DNA from: Aeromonas sp. FDAARGOS 1405
GTDB taxonomy: Bacteria > Pseudomonadota > Gammaproteobacteria > Enterobacterales > Aeromonadaceae
Direction of reading: 5' to 3'
Length of the DNA stretch: 64,000 nucleotides
Assembly: GCF_019048265.1 (NCBI RefSeq)
Contig: NZ_CP077311.1
Span: 1,032,501 to 1,096,500 of the forward strand
The notes under the pieces are model-generated. The model worked only from the letters and a program-made list of their open reading frames with translations, searched no databases and had not been told where the DNA came from. Of this stretch, positions 21,606-30,957 are shown piece after piece. The position numbers and the translations under genes were made by a program. Numbering within the stretch: position 1 is the stretch's first letter; every line of letters starts with the position of its first letter.

Positions 21606-22370
21606 TTATCCAACAAAATCTCGAACGATTTCAATGAATTCGTCAGGGTGGGAGATAAAAGGTGCGTGTGAGGCCTTATTGAGGGTCACGCTGCGGCTGG
21701 CAGGATAGAGATCATCCAGCAGGGGAATGGCCGCCTTGGGTACCAATGAATCCAGTCGCCCATAGATCCGCAACCAGGGCAGATCGAGCTCCTGCAGCGG
21801 TTCGCGCAGGTCAATCTCGGCCAACAGTGTCAGTCCAGCCTCGAGTGCGGCAAACTCGGGCGCCGGCCGCTCGGCCAGCCAGTGGCGCAACTGACGGATA
21901 TCGTCCCGGGCATGTTCGCTGCCCATCGCCTGGATCGCCAGAAAGCGCTCTATGGTCTGGCGAAAATCCCCCGCCAGCATCTGGTTGAAGCCGGTCAGTA
22001 CCTTGGGGGCGATCCCCGGCCACTCGTCGCGGGCCATGAAACAGGGGGAGCTGGCCACGGTGATCAGGGAGTGCAGCCGATCGGGATGCATCAGCGCCAA
22101 CTGGCTTGCCACCAGCCCCCCGAGCGACCAACCAAGCAGATGGCACTTCTGCGGCATGATGGCAGCCACCTGCTCGGCAAGCCAGGGCAGGCTGTAATCC
22201 ACCTCGTCTGCCAGCGGGCTGTTGCCAAAACCGGGCAAATCCACTAGATGAACCCGATAGTGGGACGCCAACTGTTGGGCAATGCCATGCCAGACCGCAC
22301 CATTCATCCCCCAACCGTGCAACAGCACCAGATCGGGCCCCTGGCCAAACTGCTCTACCGATATGCTCAT
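21606..22370 (-). CDS. bioH: Pimeloyl-ACP methyl ester carboxylesterase BioH
   Basis: 254 residues, alpha/beta hydrolase. The nucleophile elbow GWSLGG holds Ser82; the Asp is in IYGRLDSLVP and the His in NKASHAPFISHP. Frees pimeloyl-ACP from its methyl ester in biotin synthesis, after BioC. Divergent from gntX with 38 bp between starts, as in E. coli. Confidence 0.95.
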   Translation of the reverse strand: MSISVEQFGQGPDLVLLHGWGMNGAVWHGIAQQLASHYRVHLVDLPGFGNSPLADEVDYSLPWLAEQVAAIMPQKCHLLGWSLGGLVASQLALMHPDRLHSLITVASSPCFMARDEWPGIAPKVLTGFNQMLAGDFRQTIERFLAIQAMGSEHARDDIRQLRHWLAERPAPEFAALEAGLTLLAEIDLREPLQELDLPWLRIYGRLDSLVPKAAIPLLDDLYPASRSVTLNKASHAPFISHPDEFIEIVRDFVG

Positions 22371-22408
22371 CTAGACTAAAGATCCCTGTTCATGCTCTTG
22401 GGGTCAGC

Positions 22409-23137
22409 ATGTTAAAGCGACTGCTCGCTAAAGCAAGCCCACTGCTCGGCAGCCACGCCGACTGGCAAGGGAGCTGCCTGCTCTGTCATCAGCCTTGTGA
22501 CAACGAGCCCCTGCTCTGCAGCTGGTGTCGGCAGGCGTTGCACCAATCAGAGCCAAGATGCCGCCTCTGCGCCGCACCGCTGGCTGACTATATAAAAGAG
22601 AGCATACCGGTCTGCGGCCGCTGCCAGCGCAGACCTCCCCCCTGGGAGCGGCTGCAGGTGATCGGCGACTACCAAACCCCCTACCCCATGCTGATCCCCC
22701 GGCTCAAATATTCCGGCCAGATCCTGCTGGCGCCGCTACTGGCACGCCTCTTGGCCGATCATCTGGATGGCCGCGAGCCGCCGGAGGCGATCATTCCTGT
22801 TCCCCTGCACTGGTGGCGACAGTGGCGGCGCGGTTTCAATCAGGCGGAGGAGATCGCGCACACCCTTGGCGAGCTCACCGGCATTCCCTGCGACAACACC
22901 CTGTTGCAGCGCATCAAGGCAACCCCACAGCAAACAACTCTCAGCGCCGGGCTGCGACGGCGCAATCTGCGCGGGGCATTCCGGATCCGCCCCCACCACT
23001 ATCGCCATGTTGCCCTGCTCGATGACGTTGTGACCACAGGCGCCACCGCCGGTCAGCTCAGCCGTTTGCTCCATGAGAGCGGCATCACAAAGGTAGAAGT
23101 GTGGGCAATCTGTCGTACCCTTCGGCACAGCAAGTAG
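22409..23137 (+). CDS. gntX: ComF/GntX family phosphoribosyltransferase-like protein
   Basis: 242 residues. N-terminal double zinc-ribbon (CLLCHQPCDNEPLLCSWC, CRLCAAPLADY, CGRCQRRPP), then a PRTase-like domain with the PRPP loop LLDDVVTTGATAGQLSRLL. ComF proteins act in DNA uptake in competent bacteria; E. coli GntX supports growth on DNA. The bioH-gntX-nfuA order is conserved. Confidence 0.93.
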   Translation: MLKRLLAKASPLLGSHADWQGSCLLCHQPCDNEPLLCSWCRQALHQSEPRCRLCAAPLADYIKESIPVCGRCQRRPPPWERLQVIGDYQTPYPMLIPRLKYSGQILLAPLLARLLADHLDGREPPEAIIPVPLHWWRQWRRGFNQAEEIAHTLGELTGIPCDNTLLQRIKATPQQTTLSAGLRRRNLRGAFRIRPHHYRHVALLDDVVTTGATAGQLSRLLHESGITKVEVWAICRTLRHSK

Positions 23138-23217
23138 CCATCGGCATGCTACCCAAGCATTAATAACCGCGTTATCATGAATACCCTAGTCGTACACTCA
23201 GGTTTATGAGGATAGTG

Positions 23218-23796
23218 ATGATCAGCATTTCCGACGCCGCCCAGGCCCATTTCCGTAAACTGCTGGAAAAACAGCCTGATGGCACCAATATCCGGGTGTT
23301 TGTGGTCAATCCGGGAACCCAGAATGCCGAGTGTGGCGTATCGTATTGCCCGCCCGATGCCGTGGACCCGGAAGATCAACACCTGCCCTTCAGCGGCTTC
23401 GACTGCATGGTCGATCCCCTGAGCGCCCCCTTCCTGGTGGATGCCACCATCGACTTCGTGACCGATCAGATGGGCTCCCAGCTCACCCTGAAAGCACCGA
23501 ACGCCAAGATGCGTAAAGTGGCCGATGACGCGCCGCTGATCGAGCGCATCGAGTACGTGTTGATGTCCGAAGTGAACCCCATGCTGGCCGGTCACGGTGG
23601 CAAAGTCACCCTGGTCGAGCTGACTGAAGACAAACTGGCCATCCTGCAGTTTGGCGGTGGTTGCAACGGTTGCTCCATGGTCGATTACACCCTGAAAGAG
23701 GGGATCGAGAAGCAGCTGCTAGAGAAGTTCCCGGGTGAGCTCAACGGTGTGAAAGACGCCACCGAGCACCAGCGCGGCGACCACTCCTACTACTGA
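23218..23796 (+). CDS. nfuA: Fe-S biogenesis protein NfuA
   Basis: 192 residues from the ATG at 23218 ([20 protein letters not shown]), chosen for GAGG at 6 bp and the E. coli start; an ATG four codons upstream is also open. N-terminal degenerate A-type domain and C-terminal Nfu domain with Cys149 and Cys152 ([18 protein letters not shown]) that hold a bridging [4Fe-4S] cluster. Carrier of clusters to target enzymes under stress. Confidence 0.97.
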   Translation: MISISDAAQAHFRKLLEKQPDGTNIRVFVVNPGTQNAECGVSYCPPDAVDPEDQHLPFSGFDCMVDPLSAPFLVDATIDFVTDQMGSQLTLKAPNAKMRKVADDAPLIERIEYVLMSEVNPMLAGHGGKVTLVELTEDKLAILQFGGGCNGCSMVDYTLKEGIEKQLLEKFPGELNGVKDATEHQRGDHSYY

Positions 23797-23816
23797 TTTG
23801 CAGCCCTTGCAGCAAA

Positions 23817-23847
23817 GAAAAGGCCCCGCCATCTGGCGGGGCCTTTT
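23817..23847. terminator. Terminator between nfuA and gpsA
   Basis: AGGCCCCGCC, loop ATCT, GGCGGGGCCTTTT, with A-run upstream and T-run downstream; suited to both convergent genes. Confidence 0.88.
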
Positions 23848-23865
23848 GCATGGACAATCGGCAGA

Positions 23866-24870
23866 TTACTCGTCCTTCTTGTCTCGCGACAGCAGGGCGA
23901 TGGCCGCCTCTTTCGGGTTCTTACCCTCGTAGAGCACCTTGAAGATCTGCTCGCAGATGGGCATCTCGACGCCGCAGCGGGCCGCCAGCAGATGCACCTC
24001 TTTGGTGTTGCGATACCCCTCCACCACCTGACCGATCTCGGTCATGGCGGTGTTCACATCCTTGCCTGCCCCGAGGGCCAGCCCGAAGCGACGGTTGCGC
24101 GACTGGTTGTCGGTACAGGTGAGCACCAGATCCCCGAGCCCCGCCATCCCCATAAAGGTTTTGGCATCGGCACCCAGCGCCGCGCCCAGACGCTGCATCT
24201 CCACCAGACCCCGGGTGATGAGCGCGGTTCTGGCATTGGCGCCAAACCCTAGCCCATCGGAAAGACCGGCACCGATGGCGATGACGTTCTTCACCGCCCC
24301 GCCCAGCTGCAGACCGACGAAGTCCGGATTGGTATAGACCCGGAACGAGCGGCCACAGTGCAGCAGATGGGAGAGATCGTCGGCGAACTCATCGTGAGTC
24401 GAGGCGACCGAGATGGCGGTCGGCAGACCGGCAGCCAGCTCCTTGGCGAAGGTGGGACCAGAGATCACCGCCAGCGGTATCTCGTCACCCAGCACTTCAC
24501 GGGCCACGTCCTGCAGCAGACGGCCACTGTCCGGCTCCAGACCCTTGGTGGCCCAGGCGATACGGGTATCGGGGCGCAGGAAGGGTTTGATCCGGATCAG
24601 CACATCGCCAAATACATGGCTCGGCACGACCAGCAGCAGCACGGGAGCCGCTTGTACCGCACGTTGCAGATCCGCAGTCAGCTGCAAATCGGCGGGAAAA
24701 GGGACATCAGGCAAAAATGCCTTGTTGCAGCGGTCTTGTTCCAACTCGGCGACATGAGCGGGGTCGTGACCCCACAGCAGGGTCGGATGACCATTGCGCG
24801 CCAGAGAAATGGCAAGGGCGGAGCCATAAGACCCCGCCCCCAAGACCGAGATAGCGATCTGGTCAGCCAT
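23866..24870 (-). CDS. gpsA: Glycerol-3-phosphate dehydrogenase [NAD(P)+]
   Basis: 334 residues. N-terminal Rossmann motif [20 protein letters not shown]; catalytic Lys in [19 protein letters not shown]. Reduces dihydroxyacetone phosphate to sn-glycerol 3-phosphate for phospholipid synthesis. It lies 2 bp after secB, the conserved yibN-secB-gpsA cluster. Confidence 0.97.
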   Translation of the reverse strand: MADQIAISVLGAGSYGSALAISLARNGHPTLLWGHDPAHVAELEQDRCNKAFLPDVPFPADLQLTADLQRAVQAAPVLLLVVPSHVFGDVLIRIKPFLRPDTRIAWATKGLEPDSGRLLQDVAREVLGDEIPLAVISGPTFAKELAAGLPTAISVASTHDEFADDLSHLLHCGRSFRVYTNPDFVGLQLGGAVKNVIAIGAGLSDGLGFGANARTALITRGLVEMQRLGAALGADAKTFMGMAGLGDLVLTCTDNQSRNRRFGLALGAGKDVNTAMTEIGQVVEGYRNTKEVHLLAARCGVEMPICEQIFKVLYEGKNPKEAAIALLSRDKKDE

Positions 24871-24872
24871 TA

Positions 24873-25343
24873 TCAGGCTTCCGCAGTCGCCTGCTGGGCC
24901 TGTGCTTGCGCCATGTGCTGGGCAAACAGGGCATCGAAGTTGACCGGTGCCAGGTTCAGCTGCGGGAAGGAACCCTTGCTCACCATGTTGGCCACGGCTT
25001 CGCGGGCATACGGGAACAGGATGTTCGGGCAGAAGGCAGCCAGGCAGTGAGCCAGTTGCGGCTCCGGCAGGTTACCGATGGTGAAGATACCGGCTTGCTG
25101 TACTTCGCACAGGAAGGCGGTTTCGGTTTCCAGTTTGCAAGTCACGGTCAGAGTCAGGACAACCTCATACACGTTCTCAGCCAGGATGTTGGTCTTTGTA
25201 TCCATATCCAGCTTGACGTCCGGCTGCCACTCTTTCTGGAAGATGTGCGGGGTGTTCGGCGCTTCGAAAGAGACATCCTTGGTGTAAACACGCTGGATGT
25301 GGAATTCCGGTTGTACTTCCTGGTTGTTGATCTCGTCAGCCAT
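24873..25343 (-). CDS. secB: Protein-export chaperone SecB
   Basis: 156 residues. Cytosolic tetrameric chaperone that keeps preproteins unfolded and hands them to SecA. Contains [19 protein letters not shown] and the typical [20 protein letters not shown]. Between the rhodanese gene and gpsA. Confidence 0.97.
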   Translation of the reverse strand: MADEINNQEVQPEFHIQRVYTKDVSFEAPNTPHIFQKEWQPDVKLDMDTKTNILAENVYEVVLTLTVTCKLETETAFLCEVQQAGIFTIGNLPEPQLAHCLAAFCPNILFPYAREAVANMVSKGSFPQLNLAPVNFDALFAQHMAQAQAQQATAEA

Positions 25344-25393
25344 TTCGTTTGATTCCTTGTTATATGGATAAGTGGGCTCAGGCCCTGCTTAAA

Positions 25394-25825
25394 TCAGCGT
25401 TTCTTGGTTACCGGCAGATTCTCTGCACGCCATTGGGCCATGCCACCGCCGAGCACGTAAACCTGCTTGAAGCCAGCTTTGCTCAGCTGACGGCCCGCGC
25501 CGCCCGCAGTCATTCCCGACTCGCACACCACTATGATGGGGGCATCTTTATGCTTTTCAACCGGGCCCAGATTATTGCTCTGGATCTGGGTCAGCGGCAG
25601 GTGCTGGGCACCGGCCAGATGGCCCTTGGCATACTCTTCCTGACTGCGAATATCCACCACGGTGGCATTCTCGCGGTTGATCAGCAGGGTCGCGGTGTGG
25701 TTGTTGACGGTTTTTACCGGGGACAAACGGGCACGCACAGTGGTGTAAACCAGGGCGCCAGCCAGACCCAACCAGGCTGCGGTCAGCAGCGGGTTACGGG
25801 CCGCAAAATCCAAATACTCTTGCAT
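25394..25825 (-). CDS. yibN: Membrane-anchored rhodanese-like protein (YibN)
   Basis: 143 residues. One membrane helix (about 13-30), then a single rhodanese domain with the active-site loop CESGMTAGG (Cys101). E. coli YibN occupies the same place and is linked to Sec-dependent membrane protein insertion. In E. coli grxC lies between yibN and secB; here the 50-bp gap leaves no room for it. Confidence 0.92.
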   Translation of the reverse strand: MQEYLDFAARNPLLTAAWLGLAGALVYTTVRARLSPVKTVNNHTATLLINRENATVVDIRSQEEYAKGHLAGAQHLPLTQIQSNNLGPVEKHKDAPIIVVCESGMTAGGAGRQLSKAGFKQVYVLGGGMAQWRAENLPVTKKR

Positions 25826-26071
25826 CTTCTACTATCCAGGGACCAAGACAAGGGCCCGAGTATACATGGGGGTATTGATAAGATCAGCCATCTTGGCGGC
25901 AAAGCGCGAGCAGGCTCCCATCATCATTGGGCAGCGAGCATGGCAGGAAGGGCGTGGCTTGCGGGGCCACGGGAGCGCCCCTTGGCTATCAGGTGACTAT
26001 TTCGGCAGATGTAGTAATATTACGCTAGTTTCATTTCCCGCATTTTTTCCAATCCGAGAGGACATAGTCTT

Positions 26072-27601
26072 ATGTCAACAGCTAAGAAACCTTTGGTTCT
26101 GGTCATCATGGACGGTTGGGGCTACAGCACCAAGCAAGAGCACAATGCCGTCGCTGCCGCCAAGACTCCCAACCTCGATCGTCTGGCCCGTGACTACACC
26201 AGCACCCTGATCTCCGGCTCCGGTCTGGACGTCGGTCTGCCGGATGGCCAGATGGGCAACTCCGAAGTGGGCCACGTCAACATCGGTGCCGGTCGCATCG
26301 TCTATCAGGAGCTGACCCGCATCTCCAAAGACATCCAGGACGGCGACTTCTTCCAGAACGTCGAGCTGGCCAAGGCTGTTGACGCTGCCGTCACCAACGG
26401 CAAGGCCGTGCACATCATGGGCCTGATGTCCCCGGGTGGCGTACACAGCCACGAAGAGCACATCATGGGCATGATCGAAATGGCTGCCAAGCGTGGCGCC
26501 GAGAAGATCTACCTGCATGCCTTCCTGGATGGCCGCGACGTTCCGCCGCGCTCCGCCCAGTCCTCCATCGAGCTGTTCGACGCCCTGTTCGCCAAGCTGG
26601 GCAAGGGTCGTTTCGCCTCCATGATCGGTCGTTACTTCGCCATGGATCGGGACAACCGCTGGGATCGCGTGCAGCAAGCCTATGACCTGATGACCCAGGG
26701 CAAGGGCGAGTTCACCGCCGAGAGCGCCACCGAAGCACTGGCTGCCGCCTATGCCCGCGACGAGAACGACGAGTTCGTCAAAGCCACCCGCATCGGCGAA
26801 GCTGCACCGATGGAAGATGGTGATGCACTGATTTTCATGAACTTCCGTGCCGACCGTGCCCGTGAAATCACCCGCGCCTTCGTTGACACCGACTTCACCG
26901 GCTTCGCCCGTGCAGTCGAGCCGAAGCTGAACTTCGTGATGCTGACCGAATACGCGGCCGACATCAAAACTGCCTGTGCCTACCCGCCGACCGCTCTGGT
27001 CAACACCCTGGGTGAGTGGCTGGCCAAGCAGGGCAAGACCCAGCTGCGCATCTCCGAAACCGAGAAGTATGCTCACGTCACCTTCTTCTTCAACGGTGGC
27101 GAAGAGTCCTGCTTCACCGGCGAAGATCGCGAGATCGTGGCCAGCCCGAAAGTGGCGACCTATGACCTGCAGCCGGAGATGAGCTCCGAAGAGCTGACTG
27201 ACAAGCTGGTTGCGGCCATCAAGAGCGGCAAGTACGACGTCATCATCTGTAACTACCCGAATGGCGACATGGTTGGCCACACCGGTGTGTTCGATGCCGC
27301 CGTCAAAGCTTGTGAAGCCGTTGACCACTGCATCGGTCGTGTCACCGACGCGCTGGCCGAAGTGGGTGGCGAGTGCCTGATCACTGCCGACCACGGCAAC
27401 GCCGAGAAGATGCTGGACGAAGAGACTGGTCAGGCCCACACCGCCCACACCAATCTGCCGGTTCCTCTCATCTATTTCGGTCGCAAAGCCGAGGTAGTTG
27501 AAGGTGGCAAACTGTCCGATCTGGCCCCCACCATGCTGACCCTGATGGGTCTTCCGGTGCCGCCGGAAATGACTGGCAAGCCCCTGATGATTCTGAAATA
27601 A
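26072..27601 (+). CDS. gpmI: 2,3-bisphosphoglycerate-independent phosphoglycerate mutase
   Basis: 509 residues. Interconverts 3- and 2-phosphoglycerate through a phosphoserine at Ser64 ([17 protein letters not shown]), with two Mn ions bound by residues in [18 protein letters not shown] and [16 protein letters not shown] lies about 10 bp before the ATG. Divergent from yibN and followed 9 bp later by envC, so probably an operon. Confidence 0.97.
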   Translation: MSTAKKPLVLVIMDGWGYSTKQEHNAVAAAKTPNLDRLARDYTSTLISGSGLDVGLPDGQMGNSEVGHVNIGAGRIVYQELTRISKDIQDGDFFQNVELAKAVDAAVTNGKAVHIMGLMSPGGVHSHEEHIMGMIEMAAKRGAEKIYLHAFLDGRDVPPRSAQSSIELFDALFAKLGKGRFASMIGRYFAMDRDNRWDRVQQAYDLMTQGKGEFTAESATEALAAAYARDENDEFVKATRIGEAAPMEDGDALIFMNFRADRAREITRAFVDTDFTGFARAVEPKLNFVMLTEYAADIKTACAYPPTALVNTLGEWLAKQGKTQLRISETEKYAHVTFFFNGGEESCFTGEDREIVASPKVATYDLQPEMSSEELTDKLVAAIKSGKYDVIICNYPNGDMVGHTGVFDAAVKACEAVDHCIGRVTDALAEVGGECLITADHGNAEKMLDEETGQAHTAHTNLPVPLIYFGRKAEVVEGGKLSDLAPTMLTLMGLPVPPEMTGKPLMILK

Positions 27602-27610
27602 TCCTTCCCC

Positions 27611-28963
27611 ATGCGGGGATGCGAAGTTATTTCAAACAAAACCAGTCGCGTCGGCCTGTTGGCCGGCGCGCTGTTTTTTTGCCTGTCATTTGGCGCCAGC
27701 ACACCGGCTTTGGCCGCCAATCAGCAGCTGGGGACCATGCAGTCCCAGATCAAAGAGCAACAGAAGACCATCAAGCTCAGCAAGCAGGAGCTTGCCAAGC
27801 TCAATACCCAGCTCAAGGCTGACGAGCAGGCCATCTCGGCCGCCGCCGCCAAACTCAACCAGACCAAGCAGCAGTTGAAGCAGAACCAGCAGACGCTGGC
27901 GACCCTGCAAAAAGACAAGCTAGCGCTGGAAGTTCAAGCCAAACATCAGAAGCAGTTGCTGGCCAAACAGGCGGAGAGCGCCTTTCAGGCGGGCAACCAC
28001 GACTACCTCAAACTGCTGCTCAATCAGCAGGATCCGGCCAAACTGAGCCGCTCACTCGACTACTACGACTACCTCAACAAGGCCCGCATCGAGGCCATCG
28101 ACGCCCTGCGCGCCACCCGTGACAAGCTGGCGAAAAACCAGCAGGCCACCAAAGAGACCGAAACCAGACTGCAGACCCTGCTTGCCGAACAGCAGGAGCA
28201 TCACCAGGCCCTGCTGGCCAGCCAGCAGAGCCGGGCCAAGGTGCGCAACCAGTTGCAGCAGTCGGTACAGGATGACGAGCAGAAGCTCTCCAAGCTGGTC
28301 AAGGCGGAGAAGGCGCTGAAAGCGCGGCTGGAGGAGCTGCGCCGCCAGCGGGAAGAGCAGGAGCGCCGCGAACGGGCCGAACGGGAACGGCTGGCCAAGC
28401 TGAAAGCGGAACAGGAACGTCAGCGCAAGCTGGCCGAGCAGCGCCGCGCCGAGCAACAACGACTTGCCGCCCAGCAGAACAAAACCGTCAAACCGGCAGA
28501 ACCGGTCGAAGAGATGTCCAGTACCAAACCGGAGCGAGGCTCTGGGATTGGGACCGCAGGTTACTACAGCGGGCTCAAGACCAATGGCAGCCTGCGCTGG
28601 CCGGTACAGGGGCCGATCCTCATCGCCTACGGCTCGCCGCGCACCGCCCAGCTCAAGTGGAAAGGAACCCTGATCGGCGCCAGCGAAGGAACCCAGGTAA
28701 AGGCGGTCGCACCGGGACAAGTGGTTTACGCCGACTGGCTCGACGGCTTCGGTATGCTGCTGGTAATCGATCACGGTAAGGGCTACATGAGCCTCTACGG
28801 TCACAATCAGTCGCTGCTGCGTCAGGTTGGCCAGAATGTGGAACAGGGTGAACCAGTGGCACTGGTCGGTGACAGTGGTGGCCAGGACAGACCGGGCCTC
28901 TACTTCGAAATTCGCTATCAGGGCGAGGCCATCAACCCGACCAAATGGCTGGCCAAGGGTTGA
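27611..28963 (+). CDS. envC: Murein hydrolase activator EnvC
   Basis: 450 residues. Signal peptide (hydrophobic GLLAGALFFCLSFGASTPAL), long coiled coil (about 40-290, ending in a Glu/Arg-rich stretch) and C-terminal degenerate LytM domain (IDHGKGYMSLYGHNQSLL). Recruited by FtsEX and activates AmiA/AmiB at the septum. The ATG at 27611 lacks a Shine-Dalgarno; it may depend on gpmI translation, or a non-ATG start further in may be used. Confidence 0.92.
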   Translation: MRGCEVISNKTSRVGLLAGALFFCLSFGASTPALAANQQLGTMQSQIKEQQKTIKLSKQELAKLNTQLKADEQAISAAAAKLNQTKQQLKQNQQTLATLQKDKLALEVQAKHQKQLLAKQAESAFQAGNHDYLKLLLNQQDPAKLSRSLDYYDYLNKARIEAIDALRATRDKLAKNQQATKETETRLQTLLAEQQEHHQALLASQQSRAKVRNQLQQSVQDDEQKLSKLVKAEKALKARLEELRRQREEQERRERAERERLAKLKAEQERQRKLAEQRRAEQQRLAAQQNKTVKPAEPVEEMSSTKPERGSGIGTAGYYSGLKTNGSLRWPVQGPILIAYGSPRTAQLKWKGTLIGASEGTQVKAVAPGQVVYADWLDGFGMLLVIDHGKGYMSLYGHNQSLLRQVGQNVEQGEPVALVGDSGGQDRPGLYFEIRYQGEAINPTKWLAKG

Positions 28964-29001
28964 GTCAACCCGGCCGACAAACGCATCACACGCTCACTAG
29001 C

Positions 29002-29026
29002 AAAAGCCTGCATCACGCAGGCTTTT
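29002..29026 (+). terminator. Terminator after envC
   Basis: AAAAGCCTGC, loop ATCAC, GCAGGCTTTT, 38 bp after the envC stop. It also faces the convergent pentapeptide-repeat gene. Confidence 0.8.
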
Positions 29027-29096
29027 GTCGTTTCAGGAGTACAGCAACCCGCTGTCACTCCCATTTGATGAAAAATTACCTATTTTTTTGCTCGAC

Positions 29097-29747
29097 TCAG
29101 GGGAAGACAACCAGACCTATCTGCTCCAGCAATGTCTGCTGCTGATCCTCGTTGATCTGTACTCCCTGCAGATCGACCCGGCGCAGATCCAGCCCTGGCA
29201 GATCGCACTGGCGCAGATCGCAGCCCTGCAGCTTGAAGCTGGTCCAGTCAATCTGGCCAAACTCGGAGCCGCTGAGATCGGAACCCGCCAGCGAGGCACC
29301 AAACAGGTTGGCCCCCTGCCAACGGTTGCCGGTCAGCTCGCACTTCTCCAGCAGGCAGCCCTCGAAGCTGGCATAGCTGAAGTTGTTGCCGGTCAGATGG
29401 GCCTCGCAGAAGTAGCTTTTGGCGGTGATCTGGTTGGCGAAGCTGGCATGGCTGAAGTTAATACCGACCGCCTGACAGTCGCGCATCTCCAACCCCAGAC
29501 ACTGGCTGCGGCTGCAATCGGCCATGGTGAGATCGCAGCGTAGAAAGCTGGCCTCGCGCAGATCGCAACCCTGCAACAGGCAGCCCCGTTCGCTCTCCCG
29601 ATCGTAGAAGCTGCAGTCGATGAAGCGGCTATCGCTCAAATCCAGCCAGGAGAAGTTGCAGCCGATAAAGCGGCACTCCGAGAACTGCTCCCCCTCCACA
29701 TCCTGTTGCTCGAACCGGACATCCACAAACTGCTTGCCTCTGATCAT
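29097..29747 (-). CDS. Qnr-like pentapeptide repeat protein
   Basis: 216 residues, the length of Qnr proteins. Built of pentapeptide repeats (for example CDLREASFLRCDLTMADCSR). It shares the Qnr-specific features: a hinge glycine near residue 55 (ESERGC), Cys114 in SYFCEAHLTG, LEKCELTGNRW as in QnrS and QnrD, and the C-terminal EQIGLVVFP. Qnr proteins bind DNA gyrase and topoisomerase IV and protect them from quinolones. Activity of this one is inferred. CAGGAG lies before the ATG. No LexA box was seen upstream, unlike qnrB and qnrD. Confidence 0.85.
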   Translation of the reverse strand: MIRGKQFVDVRFEQQDVEGEQFSECRFIGCNFSWLDLSDSRFIDCSFYDRESERGCLLQGCDLREASFLRCDLTMADCSRSQCLGLEMRDCQAVGINFSHASFANQITAKSYFCEAHLTGNNFSYASFEGCLLEKCELTGNRWQGANLFGASLAGSDLSGSEFGQIDWTSFKLQGCDLRQCDLPGLDLRRVDLQGVQINEDQQQTLLEQIGLVVFP

Positions 29748-29778
29748 CGGAAAACTCCTGCCAAAACGGCTTCATATG

Positions 29779-29807
29779 CTGACTTTATCCGCCAAAAACG
29801 GTAATGT
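29779..29807 (+). promoter_or_regulatory. Probable gntR promoter
   Basis: CTGACT (29779-29784) and TAATGT (29802-29807) are 17 bp apart, about 30 bp before the gntR start. The -10 overlaps the 16-bp palindrome at 29804-29819, which fits autorepression. Confidence 0.5.
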
Positions 29808-29819
29808 TACATGTAACAT
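29804..29819. promoter_or_regulatory. GntR-type operator between gntR and the Qnr-like gene
   Basis: A perfect 16-bp palindrome, ATGTTACATGTAACAT. It shares the GTTAC/GTAAC arms with the E. coli GntR site and with the two palindromes upstream of gntK, differing only in the centre. Assignment to GntR is inferred. Confidence 0.65.
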
Positions 29820-29836
29820 CCACGCTGGACACCCCT

Positions 29837-30844
29837 ATGAGCCCCACCCGCAAGCGCCGCCCCACCCTGCAAGATATCGCCGACCAGACCGGCGTGACCA
29901 AGATGACTGTCAGCCGCTATCTGCGCGACCCGCAGACCGTGGCGGAGGGGACCCGCGAGCGGATCGCAGCTGTAGTGGAAGAGCTGGGTTATATCCCCAA
30001 TCGGGCGCCGGATATTCTCTCCAACGCGACCAGCAAGGCGATCGGCATCCTGATCCCCTCACTTTCCAACCAAGTATTCTCGGCGGTGATCCACGGCATC
30101 GAGTCGGTGACCCGACCGGCCGGCTACCAGACCCTGCTGGCCCACTACGGCTACAGTCCGGAGCGGGAGGAGGAGCAGGTCGCGTCCCTACTCTCCTACC
30201 ATGTGGATGGCCTCATCCTCTCCGACAGCCAGCACACAGAGCGCACTCGCAAGATGATCGCCACCGCCGGCATTCCGGTGGTGGAGACCATGGATCTGCC
30301 GCAAACCCCCATCGATATGGTGGTCGGCATGGACCATAGAGCCGCGGCCCGGGCCATGGTAACAGAGATGCTGCGCCGGGGCCGACGCAAGGTGGTCTAT
30401 CTGGGGGCGCGGCTCGACGTGCGCACCCAGCTGCGGATGGAGGGTTACTATCAGGCGATGACCGACTTCGGCCTCACCGGCCAGCATCTGCTGACCGAAC
30501 AATCCTCCAGCTTCACTCTGGGGGGCGAGCTGCTGGATCAGGCGCTGGTGCGCTATCCCGACCTCGACGGCCTGTTCTGCACCAACGATGACCTGGCGGT
30601 GGGTGCTCTGCTGCAGTGTCAGGCCAAGTGGATCCCGGTGCCCCAGCAGATCGCCATCGCCGGTTGCAACGCTCTCGACATCGGCCACGCCATGACCCCC
30701 AAACTGGCCAGTATCGCCACCCCGCGGGAAGCGATCGGTCGGGAGGCGGCCACCATGCTGCTGGCTCGTCTCAACGGCCAATCCCAACCCGACACCCGCA
30801 AGGATATCGGCTTCTCCCTCTATGTCGGGGAGAGTCTGGGCTGA
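29837..30844 (+). CDS. gntR: Gluconate repressor GntR (LacI family)
   Basis: 335 residues from the ATG at 29837 (MSPTRKRRPTLQDIADQTGV); an ATG at 29804 is open but falls inside the operator. LacI-type helix-turn-helix and hinge (ADQTGVTKMTVSRYLRDPQT, GYIPNRAPDILSNATSKAIG), then the periplasmic-binding-like effector domain (FCTNDDLAVGALLQCQ). Very close to E. coli GntR, which represses gluconate uptake and Entner-Doudoroff genes. Matching operators flank this gene and gntK. Confidence 0.95.
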   Translation: MSPTRKRRPTLQDIADQTGVTKMTVSRYLRDPQTVAEGTRERIAAVVEELGYIPNRAPDILSNATSKAIGILIPSLSNQVFSAVIHGIESVTRPAGYQTLLAHYGYSPEREEEQVASLLSYHVDGLILSDSQHTERTRKMIATAGIPVVETMDLPQTPIDMVVGMDHRAAARAMVTEMLRRGRRKVVYLGARLDVRTQLRMEGYYQAMTDFGLTGQHLLTEQSSSFTLGGELLDQALVRYPDLDGLFCTNDDLAVGALLQCQAKWIPVPQQIAIAGCNALDIGHAMTPKLASIATPREAIGREAATMLLARLNGQSQPDTRKDIGFSLYVGESLG

Positions 30845-30957
30845 CCCCCAGCCATCATGGCGTGTTTAACCGCTATGATGGCGCATTCTGCAACCTCTTA
30901 TCACAATCCTCTGCTCTATGCTGGCCCGGCATTACAGCCACATTTCAGGAGCAGAAA

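Noticed and set aside
26075-27448. 457-codon open frame opposite gpmI
   Set aside because: Antisense shadow; no start signal, and gpmI is fully conserved on the plus strand.
29748-29830. LexA (SOS) box upstream of the Qnr-like gene, as in qnrB and qnrD
   Set aside because: No CTGT-N8-ACAG-like sequence was found; the only palindrome is of GntR type.
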